Source of the DNA: an uncultured Clostridia bacterium
GTDB taxonomy: Bacteria; Bacillota; Clostridia; Oscillospirales; Oscillospiraceae
Assembly (NCBI GenBank): GCA_945918815.1
Contig: CAMEIU010000052.1
Location: forward strand, 1-11,733
Length of the DNA: 11,733 nucleotides
Reading direction: 5' to 3'
Shown piece by piece: positions 5,561 to 11,733 of this stretch (position 1 is its first letter; the number at the start of each line of letters is the position of its first letter). The notes below the pieces were generated by a model, which worked only from the letters and a program-made list of their open reading frames with translations, was not told the DNA's origin and searched no databases. The position numbers and the translations under genes were made by a program.

Positions 5561-6390
5561 CCGTCGGAATTGTCGGCCTGGGCCTCATCGGCGGCTCCAT
5601 GGCCAAGGCCTATGCCGAAAGCGGCCAGCACACGGTCTACGGCGCCAACCGCAACCATGTGATTCTCGACTTCGCCATGATCTCCGGCGTCTGCCAGGGC
5701 GAATTGAATGAAGAGACCCTGCCGGAATGCGACCTGCTGATGGTGGGACTGCCGCCCAAGGCCACCATCGACTGGATCCGGGACCACGCGGCCCAGATCG
5801 ACCGGCACACCGTGGTCATCGATCTCTGCGGCACCAAGCGGGTGGTCTGCAAGGCCTGCTTCCCCCTGGCGGCGCAGTACGGCTTCACCTTTGTGGGCGG
5901 CCACCCCATGGCCGGTACCCACAACTCCGGCTACAAGTACGCCCGGGAGGACCTGTTCCGGGGCGCGCCCATGGTGCTGGTGCCGCCGGAGGGCTACGAC
6001 ATGGCCCTGCTGGACAAGGTCAAGCAGCTGCTGGAGCCGGCAGGCTTCGGCAAGCTGTCGGTCACCACGGCGGAGGACCACGACCGGATGATCGCCTTCA
6101 CCTCTCAGATGTGCCATGTGGTGTCCAACGCCTATATCAAGTCCCCCACGGCTTTGGAGCACAAGGGCTTCTCCGCCGGCAGCTACAAGGATCTGACCCG
6201 CGTGGCCTGGCTGAACCCGGATATGTGGGCGGAGCTGATGCTGGAAAACAGCGACTTCATGCTCCGGGAAATGGACGTCCTGCTGAAAAATCTCACGGCC
6301 TACCGGGACGCCATTGCGGACAACAATTATGAAGAACTGCGGCGGCTGCTGGACGAGGGCCGCCTGAGAAAGAAAGAGGTGGACGGCTGA
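5557..6390 (+). CDS. tyrA: Prephenate dehydrogenase
   Basis: A 277-residue protein starting with a Rossmann motif GLGLIGGS (7-14), followed by HPMAGTH, the conserved substrate/catalytic-region motif of the TyrA family, and the all-helical C-terminal dimerisation domain. It oxidatively decarboxylates prephenate to 4-hydroxyphenylpyruvate, the tyrosine branch. It ends without the C-terminal ACT domain carried by the longer Bacillus-type enzyme (about 370 residues), so direct tyrosine feedback may be absent and control may rest on attenuation and on the DAHP synthase. The start is the ATG overlapping the aroF stop by 4 bases, with GGGAGG about 10 bases upstream; a longer in-frame start at 5473 would add a non-homologous 28-residue extension and is rejected. 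Its stop overlaps the aroB start (TGATG). An arogenate-specific enzyme is a less likely alternative. Confidence 0.93.
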   Translation: MTVGIVGLGLIGGSMAKAYAESGQHTVYGANRNHVILDFAMISGVCQGELNEETLPECDLLMVGLPPKATIDWIRDHAAQIDRHTVVIDLCGTKRVVCKACFPLAAQYGFTFVGGHPMAGTHNSGYKYAREDLFRGAPMVLVPPEGYDMALLDKVKQLLEPAGFGKLSVTTAEDHDRMIAFTSQMCHVVSNAYIKSPTALEHKGFSAGSYKDLTRVAWLNPDMWAELMLENSDFMLREMDVLLKNLTAYRDAIADNNYEELRRLLDEGRLRKKEVDG

Positions 6391-7442
6391 TGCCCACAAT
6401 CCACATCACAGCCTCCCGTTCCTACGACGTAGAAATCGCTCACGGCTGCCTGTCCACCCTGGGACAGCGGGCCGCCCAATTGGTCAAGGGCCGGGCGGCC
6501 GCGTTGGTTTCCGACAATGCCGTGGCTGCCCACTATGGGGACCAGGCCCGGGCTTCTCTGGAGGCGGCCGGGTTCCTGGTCATGACCTATGTGTTTCCCC
6601 ACGGCGAGCAGTCCAAGAGCGGCGACAACTATCTCCGGCTTCTGAACTTCCTGGCGGAAAACCGCCTGACCCGGACGGACCTGCTGGTGGCTCTGGGCGG
6701 CGGCGTCACCGGCGACCTGGGCGGCTTTGCCGCCGCCACCTATTTGAGAGGAATCCGGTATATCCAGATTCCCACGACTCTGCTGGCCATGGTGGACAGC
6801 TCCGTCGGCGGCAAGACGGCCATCGATCTGCCCGCCGGGAAGAACCTCTGCGGGGCCTTCTACCAGCCCAGCCTGGTCCTGTGCGACCCGGACCTGCTGG
6901 CGACTCTGCCGGAGCCGGTGTTCCGGGACGGCTGCGCCGAGGTCATCAAATACGGCGTTCTGGGCAGCCGGGAGCTGTTCGACCGGCTGCGGGAAACCCC
7001 TGCCCGGCAGCAACTGGAATATGTGATCGCCACCTGCGTGGATATGAAGCGGGACGTGGTGGAGGACGACGAGTTTGACACCGGCCGCCGCCAGCTCCTG
7101 AACCTGGGCCACACCCTGGGCCACGCCGTGGAGGCGGGCAGCCATTTCCAGCTGTCCCACGGCCAGAGCGTGGCCGTCGGCATGGCCATGATCGCCCGGG
7201 CCGCGGCCAAATTCGGCTTCTGCACGGAAGAGACCCGGGACGAGATCGTGAGCTTGCTGACAAAGTACGGCCTGCCCACGGAGACGGACCAGTCCCCGGA
7301 AGAACTGTACCAAACGGCCCTGGGCGACAAAAAGCGCAAGGGCGGCAGCCTGACCTTGGTGGTACCCCAGGAAATCGGCAAATGCCTGCTGCACAGGATC
7401 TCCGTAGAAGACCTGCCCAAGTGGATCGAAGCGGGGATGTAA
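6390..7442 (+). CDS. aroB: 3-dehydroquinate synthase
   Basis: A 350-residue NAD- and zinc-dependent enzyme that converts DAHP to 3-dehydroquinate, the second step of the shikimate pathway. Seen in sequence: GGGVTGDLGGFAAATYLRG (103-121, NAD binding), PTTLLAMVDSSVGGKTAID (128-146), and the zinc ligands E184 (CAEVIKYG), H241 (NLGHTLGHA) and H257 (LSHGQSVAVGM). Length is normal for the family and no key residue is missing. The start overlaps the tyrA stop by one base (TGATG), with GAGGTGG just upstream, so it is translationally linked. A hairpin repeat separates it from aroA. Confidence 0.96.
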   Translation: MPTIHITASRSYDVEIAHGCLSTLGQRAAQLVKGRAAALVSDNAVAAHYGDQARASLEAAGFLVMTYVFPHGEQSKSGDNYLRLLNFLAENRLTRTDLLVALGGGVTGDLGGFAAATYLRGIRYIQIPTTLLAMVDSSVGGKTAIDLPAGKNLCGAFYQPSLVLCDPDLLATLPEPVFRDGCAEVIKYGVLGSRELFDRLRETPARQQLEYVIATCVDMKRDVVEDDEFDTGRRQLLNLGHTLGHAVEAGSHFQLSHGQSVAVGMAMIARAAAKFGFCTEETRDEIVSLLTKYGLPTETDQSPEELYQTALGDKKRKGGSLTLVVPQEIGKCLLHRISVEDLPKWIEAGM

Positions 7443-7469
7443 ATGATCGTACAGTCTCCCCGTCAAGCA

Positions 7470-7574
7470 TGTCATTGCGAGGAGCGAAGCGACGTGGCAA
7501 TCCGTACTCCCCTTGCAGACACCACAAAAGAGAACGGATTGCCACGCCAGTCTGCGGACTGGCTCGCAATGACA
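7470..7574. repeat. Hairpin repeat, TGTCATTGCGAG family, copy 1 (aroB-aroA gap)
   Basis: Perfect 12-base termini TGTCATTGCGAG (7470-7481) and CTCGCAATGACA (7563-7574); inner arms CGTGGCAATCCGT (7492-7504) and ACGGATTGCCACG (7534-7546) pair as well. The same termini and the CGTGGCAATCCGT block recur at 10073-10214. It is a non-coding miniature element filling most of the 174-base gap between aroB and aroA; no terminator or promoter was recognised in the remainder. Confidence 0.75.
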
Positions 7575-7616
7575 CGGAAGATCGATACGTTTCAGACGAA
7601 TTAAGGAGCTTTTCCC

Positions 7617-8873
7617 ATGAACCTGACCCTCTCTCCCTCACTGCTCTCCGGCTCCATTTCCGCCATTCCTTCCAAATCCATGGCCCACCGGCTGTTGATC
7701 TGCGCGGCGTTGGCTGAAACCACGACGGTCCTCGGCTGTCAGGGAACCTCCAAGGACATCGAGGCCACGGCGGCCTGTCTGCGGGCCATGGGGGCGGCGG
7801 TTTTGCGGACCGAGGACGGCTTCGCCGTGACCCCCGGCCCGGTGCAGAGTCCCTGCACCCTGCCCTGCGGCGAGAGTGGCTCCACCCTGCGGTTCCTGCT
7901 GCCTGTGGCGGCGGCCCTGGGCCTGGACGCCTCCTTCGTCCTGGAGGGCCGCCTGCCCCAGCGGCCTTTGGCCCCCCTGGACCGGGAGCTGGAAGCCCAC
8001 GGCGCGACATTGTCCCGGCCGGAGCCGGACGTGCTGAGATGCACCGGGAAGCTGCGGCCCGGAAACTATACCCTGCCGGGCAACGTGTCCAGCCAGTATA
8101 TCTCCGGCCTGCTGTTTGCCCTGCCGCTGCTGGACGGGCCCAGCACCCTGACCGTCACCGGGACCGTGGAGTCCGCCCCCTATATTGCCATGACCCTGGA
8201 CGCTTTGCGGCAGTCCGGTGTGGAGATCCGGGTGGAGAATCAAGTTTATACCATCCCGGCCCGGGGCTATGCAAGTCCCGGTCAGGCCCAGGTGGAGGGC
8301 GACTGGTCCAACGCGGCCTTCTGGCTCTGCGCCGGGGCCCTGGGCCAGGGAATCACCGTCACCGGCCTGAACCCGGACAGCCTCCAGGGCGACAAGGCGG
8401 CGTTTGACCTGCTCCGACGCTTCGGGGCCAGGACCGAAACCTCCGGCGGAAGCTACACCGTTTCTCCCGGCGTGCTCCGGCCCCTGGACATCGACGCGGC
8501 GGCCATTCCCGACCTGGTGCCGGTATTGGCCGTCACAGCGGCGGCGGCCGCCCCGGGGACCACGAGAATCTACAATGCGGGCCGCCTCCGGTTAAAGGAA
8601 TCCGACCGCATCGAAACGGTCTGGCGGCTTTTGACCAACCTGGGAGCCGATGCGGAACAGATGGAAGACGGCCTCCGGATCCACGGCGGCAAGCCCCTGC
8701 CCGGCGGCACCGTGGACAGCTGCAACGACCACCGCATCGCCATGGCCGCGGCGGTGGCGTCCACCCTCTGCACCGGCCCGGTGACGGTATTGGGCGCGGA
8801 AGCGGTGGGAAAATCCTATCCGAAGTTCTGGGAGGATTTTGGAATTCTGGGCGGAGAGATAATTGACAATTGA
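7617..8873 (+). CDS. aroA: 3-phosphoshikimate 1-carboxyvinyltransferase (EPSP synthase)
   Basis: A 418-residue enzyme that transfers the enolpyruvyl group from phosphoenolpyruvate to shikimate 3-phosphate. Visible motifs: K20-S21 and R25 (SKSMAHR), GESGSTLR (85-92), S158-S159-Q160, D299 (IPDLVP), KESDR (327-331), DHR (371-373) and K399, covering the known substrate and catalytic residues of the E. coli enzyme. In the phosphoenolpyruvate/glyphosate loop the E. coli Gly96 and Arg100 are kept (G88, R92), while Thr97 and Pro101 are replaced by Ser and Phe. The start has AAGGAG 8 bases upstream. The last four codons and the TGA stop lie inside a repeat element that begins at 8861, so the natural C-terminus has been replaced by a few repeat-derived residues; this should not touch the active site. 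Confidence 0.95.
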   Translation: MNLTLSPSLLSGSISAIPSKSMAHRLLICAALAETTTVLGCQGTSKDIEATAACLRAMGAAVLRTEDGFAVTPGPVQSPCTLPCGESGSTLRFLLPVAAALGLDASFVLEGRLPQRPLAPLDRELEAHGATLSRPEPDVLRCTGKLRPGNYTLPGNVSSQYISGLLFALPLLDGPSTLTVTGTVESAPYIAMTLDALRQSGVEIRVENQVYTIPARGYASPGQAQVEGDWSNAAFWLCAGALGQGITVTGLNPDSLQGDKAAFDLLRRFGARTETSGGSYTVSPGVLRPLDIDAAAIPDLVPVLAVTAAAAAPGTTRIYNAGRLRLKESDRIETVWRLLTNLGADAEQMEDGLRIHGGKPLPGGTVDSCNDHRIAMAAAVASTLCTGPVTVLGAEAVGKSYPKFWEDFGILGGEIIDN

Positions 8874-9023
8874 CAATGGACAATTGATAATTGTGGTGTC
8901 CCCTTCGGGGACAAATTGAAATTGCCCGAATGAAATTCTTGCTTGTAGGGGCGTGGGTGTATCATTGAAATCCGTCGCGAAGCGACACATTCATTGTCCA
9001 TTATCAATTGTCAATTGTCAATT
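8861..9023. repeat. Composite inverted repeat with AATTGACAATTGACAAT termini (aroA-aroC gap)
   Basis: The left end AATTGACAATTGACAAT (8861-8877) and right end ATTGTCAATTGTCAATT (9007-9023) are perfect inverted repeats over 17 bases, with related ATTGATAATTG and ATGGACAAT units just inside. Internal hairpins are TGTCCCC-TTC-GGGGACA (8897-8913) and GTCGC-GAA-GCGAC (8974-8986). It carries a variant of the dispersed GTAGGGGC...GTATCATT core at 8945-8967. It supplies the aroA stop codon and reaches to 20 bases before the aroC start. Confidence 0.7.
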
Positions 9024-9043
9024 CAATATGAAGGAGGCATTCT

Positions 9044-10040
9044 ATGAGCAGTACCTACGGCGAGCGGTTTCGGTTCACCATTTTCGGCCAGTCCCATTCC
9101 GCGGCCATCGGCGTGATCATCGAGGGACTTCCGGCCGGGATTGCCATCGACCTGGACCGGCTGCAGGCCTTTCTCGACCGGCGGGCCCCGGGCAACAGTC
9201 CCACGGCCACGGCCCGGAAGGAGGCGGACCGGCCGAAATTCGTGTCCGGCCTGGTGGGAAACGTCACCTGCGGCGCGCCCTTGACGGCTCTCATTGAAAA
9301 TACCAACACAGGATGTGTCTGGCGGCGGCCACTTCTCCGGGCGTCTGACGACGCCCCTGTGCATCGCAGGCGGCATCTGCCTGCAAATGCTCGAGCAGAT
9401 GGGCATCACCGTTGCGGCCCATATCCAGTCCGTCGAGCAGGTTCAGGACGACCGGTTTGACCCGGTGCAGGTGGACGCGGCCCGGCTGAAGGCCCTTTTG
9501 CAGAAGCCCTTCCCGGTGCTGCGGGACGGCGCGGCGGCAGAGATGACCGAGGCCATTTTACGGGCCAAATCGGAGCGGGACTCCGTGGGCGGCGTCATCG
9601 AGTGCGCCTGTGTGGGCCTGCCCGCCGGATGGGGCGACCCCATGTTCGGCGGCATGGAGAACCGCATCGCCCAGGCGATCTTCGGCATCCCGGCGGTCCG
9701 GGGCATCGAATTCGGCACCGGCTTCCCGGCGGCAGCCATGCGGGGCAGCGGCCACAACGATCCCTATTATATGGACAGGGACCGGGTCAGGACCAGAACC
9801 AACCACCACGGCGGGGTCCTGGGCGGCATCACCACGGGGATGCCCCTGATTTTCCGGGCGGCCTTCAAGCCCACGCCGTCCATCAGCCAGAGCCAGGACA
9901 GCGTGTCCATTTCCAGAGGCGAAAACGAGAAGCTGGAAATCCACGGCCGCCACGACCCGTGCATCGTGCCCAGAGCGGTGCCGGTGGTGGAAGCGGCCGC
10001 CGCGGCTGCCATTTACGATGCGTATTTATGCAGCCAATGA
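9044..10040 (+). pseudogene. aroC: Chorismate synthase, disrupted by an internal deletion with frameshift
   Basis: The intact enzyme (about 360 residues) converts EPSP to chorismate using reduced FMN. The first frame (from ATG 9044, AAGGAGG 6 bases upstream) gives the true N-terminus: STYG, FGQSHSAA with the first active-site His (H18), GLPAG, RRAPG, and APLTALIENTNT ending near 9310. The second frame resumes at 9309 with QDVSGGGHFSGR and runs to the normal C-terminus at TGA 10038. Between these blocks, family members have about 28 residues containing RPGHAD with the second conserved catalytic His. They are in no frame here, so this is a deletion (about 86 bases) rather than a simple frameshift. 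The two parts total about 331 residues, consistent with 360 minus 28. No functional enzyme is expected unless the deletion is a sequence error. Neighbouring genes look intact. Confidence 0.88.
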
Positions 10041-10054
10041 GAGATCATTCGTAA

Positions 10055-10214
10055 GGGGCTTTTAAAAAAGTCTGTCATTGCGAGCCAGTGCGCACACTGG
10101 CGTGGCAATCCGTTTCCTTTTTGACCGTAAATCTGACGCTTTTTCTATGAAAAAGTTAGCGGTCAAAGCGGAAACTTAGACTTTCTTAACAGCCCCCTAC
10201 GGCTCATAATGACA
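10055..10214. repeat. Nested hairpin repeats with crossing arms (aroC-pheA gap), TGTCATTGCGAG family copy 2
   Basis: Three sets of inverted arms are visible. Pair A: 10055-10073 (GGGGCTTTTAAAAAAGTCT) with 10178-10197 (AGACTTTCTTAACAGCCCCC). Pair B: TGTCATTGCGAGCC (10073-10086) with GGCTCATAATGACA (10201-10214), 12 of 14 matching; this is the same terminus as the 7470-7574 repeat, and CGTGGCAATCCGT follows it in both. Pair C, innermost: GTTTCC..TTTGACCG (about 10112-10127) with CGGTCAAA..GGAAAC (about 10160-10175). A and B are interleaved (A B A' B') rather than nested. Non-coding. Confidence 0.65.
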
Positions 10215-10242
10215 TGGAAAATAGAAACAGGGAGGAATTCAC

Positions 10243-11388
10243 ATGGACTTGAAAGACTACCGCCAGCAGATGGATGACATCGACGATCAGATGATCCGGC
10301 TGTTCCGGCAGCGGATGGAGACGGCGGGAAAAATCGCGGAATATAAAAAGGAAAAGGGTCTGCCGGTGCTGGACGCGGGCCGGGAGCGGGAGAAGATGAG
10401 CGCCCTGTGCGCCAAAATGCCGCCGGAAATGCGGAACTATACCAGCGTGCTCTACTCGTCACTCTTCGAGCTGAGCCGCTCCTACCAGAGCCGCCAGATG
10501 CAGCACTACACCGAATTGAGCCAGCGCATCAACGACGCCATCAACGGAACCCCCAAGCTGTTCCCCCAGGACGTGACCGTGGGCGTCTGCGGCGTGGAGG
10601 GCGCGTTTGCGCAAATCGCCTGTGAAAAGCTGTTTAAAATGCCCTTTGTCATGTATTTCAACAACTTTGAGGGCGTGTTCGCCGCCATTGAAAAGGGCCT
10701 GTGCCGCTACGGCATCGTGCCCATCGAAAACTCCACCGCCGGCTCCGTCAAGCAGATCTACGACCTGATGATCCGCCACAACTTCTCCATCGTCCGGTCC
10801 GTCCGGCTGAAAATCGACCACAATCTCCTGGTCAAGCGGGGCACCAAGCTGGAGGACATCCATGAGATTTTCTCCCACGAGCAGGCCATCAGCCAGTGCA
10901 GCGAGTTCCTGAAATCCCTGGGCAAGGATGTGAAGGTCACCGCCGTGGCCAACACCGCCATGGCCGCCGAGATGGTGGCAAAGTCCGAGCGCAAGGACGT
11001 GGCGGCCCTCTGCTCGAGAAACTGCATCGACCTCTACGGTCTCAGCTGCCTCCAATACGCCGTCCAGGACAAGGGCAACAACTACACCCGGTTCATCTGC
11101 ATCTCCAAGAACCTGGAAATCTATCCCGGCGCGGACCGGACCTCCATCATGCTGGCCACGGCCCACAAGCCCGGCGCACTGTACAAGGTCCTGGCAAGGT
11201 TCTACGCCCTGGGCATCAACATCACCAAGCTGGAGAGCCGCCCCATCCCCGACCGGGATTTTGAGTTCATGTTCTACTTCGATCTGGAGACGTCCATCTA
11301 TTCCCAGGAGTTCATTCAGATTGTCAGCGAATTGGCGGCCAGCACCGAGGAATTCACCTATCTCGGCTCCTATTCCGAGGTGGTCTGA
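10243..11388 (+). CDS. pheA: Bifunctional chorismate mutase / prephenate dehydratase (P-protein)
   Basis: A 381-residue fusion that makes prephenate from chorismate and then phenylpyruvate, the phenylalanine branch. Residues 1-85 are an AroQ-type chorismate mutase with R7, R24, K35, R47 and E48 at the positions of the E. coli active-site residues. A linker leads to the prephenate dehydratase domain (about 110-290: GVEGAFAQ, PIENSTAGSV, and catalytic TRF at 282-284). A C-terminal ACT domain (about 300-375) contains GAL (311-313) and ESRP (331-334), the Phe-binding motifs, so allosteric inhibition by Phe is likely. Start: ATG with GGAGG 7 bases upstream. Its chorismate substrate depends on the broken aroC upstream. 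The aroE start follows its stop directly (TGAATG). Confidence 0.95.
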   Translation: MDLKDYRQQMDDIDDQMIRLFRQRMETAGKIAEYKKEKGLPVLDAGREREKMSALCAKMPPEMRNYTSVLYSSLFELSRSYQSRQMQHYTELSQRINDAINGTPKLFPQDVTVGVCGVEGAFAQIACEKLFKMPFVMYFNNFEGVFAAIEKGLCRYGIVPIENSTAGSVKQIYDLMIRHNFSIVRSVRLKIDHNLLVKRGTKLEDIHEIFSHEQAISQCSEFLKSLGKDVKVTAVANTAMAAEMVAKSERKDVAALCSRNCIDLYGLSCLQYAVQDKGNNYTRFICISKNLEIYPGADRTSIMLATAHKPGALYKVLARFYALGINITKLESRPIPDRDFEFMFYFDLETSIYSQEFIQIVSELAASTEEFTYLGSYSEVV

Positions 11389-11733
11389 ATGAAGCGCTGC
11401 GGACTGCTGGGCCGGAAGCTGGGCCACAGCTACTCCCCTCTGATTCACAGCCTCCTGGCGGACTACGAATACAAGCTCTATGAGAAGGAGCCGGAGGCCC
11501 TGGGGGACTTCCTGCAAAACGGCCCCTGGGACGGCCTCAATGTGACGATCCCTTATAAAAAGGACGTGGTCCCCTACTGCCGGGAATTGTCCCCCCTGGC
11601 CAGGGAGCTGGGCAGCGTCAACACCCTGGTCCGGCGGGCCGACGGCAGCCTCTATGGCGACAACACCGACGCCTGGGGCTTCGAGCAGATGGCGAAGCGA
11701 CTGGGGGTAGACTACCGGGGCAAGCAGGCCCTG
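11389..11733 (+). CDS. aroE: Shikimate dehydrogenase, N-terminal part (runs off the window)
   Basis: The frame is open from ATG 11389, placed directly after the pheA stop, to the window edge (115 codons); GAGGTGG lies about 8 bases upstream. Visible motifs of the substrate-binding domain: LGRKLGHSYSPLIH (7-20, with the substrate serines S14 and S16), NVTIPYK (51-57, catalytic Lys57), N78 in SVNT, and DNTDAWGF (91-98, catalytic Asp94). It reduces 3-dehydroshikimate to shikimate with NADPH, step 4 of the pathway. The Rossmann domain lies beyond the window. The gene is in operon with pheA and probably translationally coupled. Confidence 0.93.
   Translation, partial: MKRCGLLGRKLGHSYSPLIHSLLADYEYKLYEKEPEALGDFLQNGPWDGLNVTIPYKKDVVPYCRELSPLARELGSVNTLVRRADGSLYGDNTDAWGFEQMAKRLGVDYRGKQAL

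Noticed and set aside
5284..6399. Minus-strand open frame opposite tyrA
   Set aside because: Shadow of tyrA and the end of aroF; no family motifs, no ribosome site.
6327..7475. Minus-strand open frame opposite aroB
   Set aside because: Shadow of an intact aroB with all zinc ligands; composition typical of antisense frames.
7470..10214. CRISPR-like repeats
   Set aside because: The repeats are single palindromic elements far apart, not regularly spaced direct repeats with spacers.

Overview
The window looks like the chromosome of a GC-rich gut-type Clostridia, probably Oscillospiraceae (Flavonifractor/Oscillibacter/Lawsonibacter-like). This is an inference from protein style (type I-beta DAHP synthase, a chorismate synthase with a GQSH motif, DtxR-like regulator), strong AGGAGG ribosome sites, sigma-A promoters and many small hairpin repeats. 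No rRNA, tRNA, CRISPR array or transposase gene was seen.

Left third, minus strand (1-3391): a promoter at 3363-3391 drives a lipoprotein that is a degenerate paralogue of the next gene, then a zinc-ribbon/transmembrane/parvulin foldase, then the N-terminal half of a diacylglycerol-kinase-family lipid kinase. The kinase carries an in-frame TAG where a tyrosine is expected. Middle (3392-4080), plus strand: a hairpin repeat, a DtxR/MntR-type metalloregulator with its own promoter and a palindromic operator candidate, and copies of a short dispersed repeat.

Right two thirds, plus strand (4079-11733): an aromatic amino acid operon, in the order leader peptide - aroF - tyrA - aroB - aroA - aroC (broken) - pheA - aroE (runs off the end). 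It covers most of the common shikimate pathway plus the Tyr and Phe branches. aroF/tyrA and tyrA/aroB overlap by 4 and 1 bases, and aroE starts directly after pheA. All remaining gaps in the operon, and its 5' leader, are occupied by hairpin-forming repeats. Shikimate kinase and dehydroquinate dehydratase are not in the window.

The most interesting element is at 4079-4287. A strong promoter is followed 24 or so bases later by a 17-codon ORF encoding MIHAVSFSVYFYFYFRS, with seven Phe/Tyr codons including a run of six, and then by an intrinsic terminator. Three mutually exclusive stems can be drawn by hand: a 14-bp hairpin over the Phe/Tyr codons and stop, a 12-bp antiterminator, and the terminator. 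This is the layout of ribosome-mediated transcription attenuation (as in enterobacterial pheL), here in a Clostridia setting where T-box or protein control would be the usual expectation for such genes.

Two genes are damaged. aroC has lost about 28 codons (about 86 bp) including the segment that normally holds the RPGHAD motif, with a frameshift, and the lipid kinase has the amber codon. Either the strain is losing these functions or the assembly has errors at these points.
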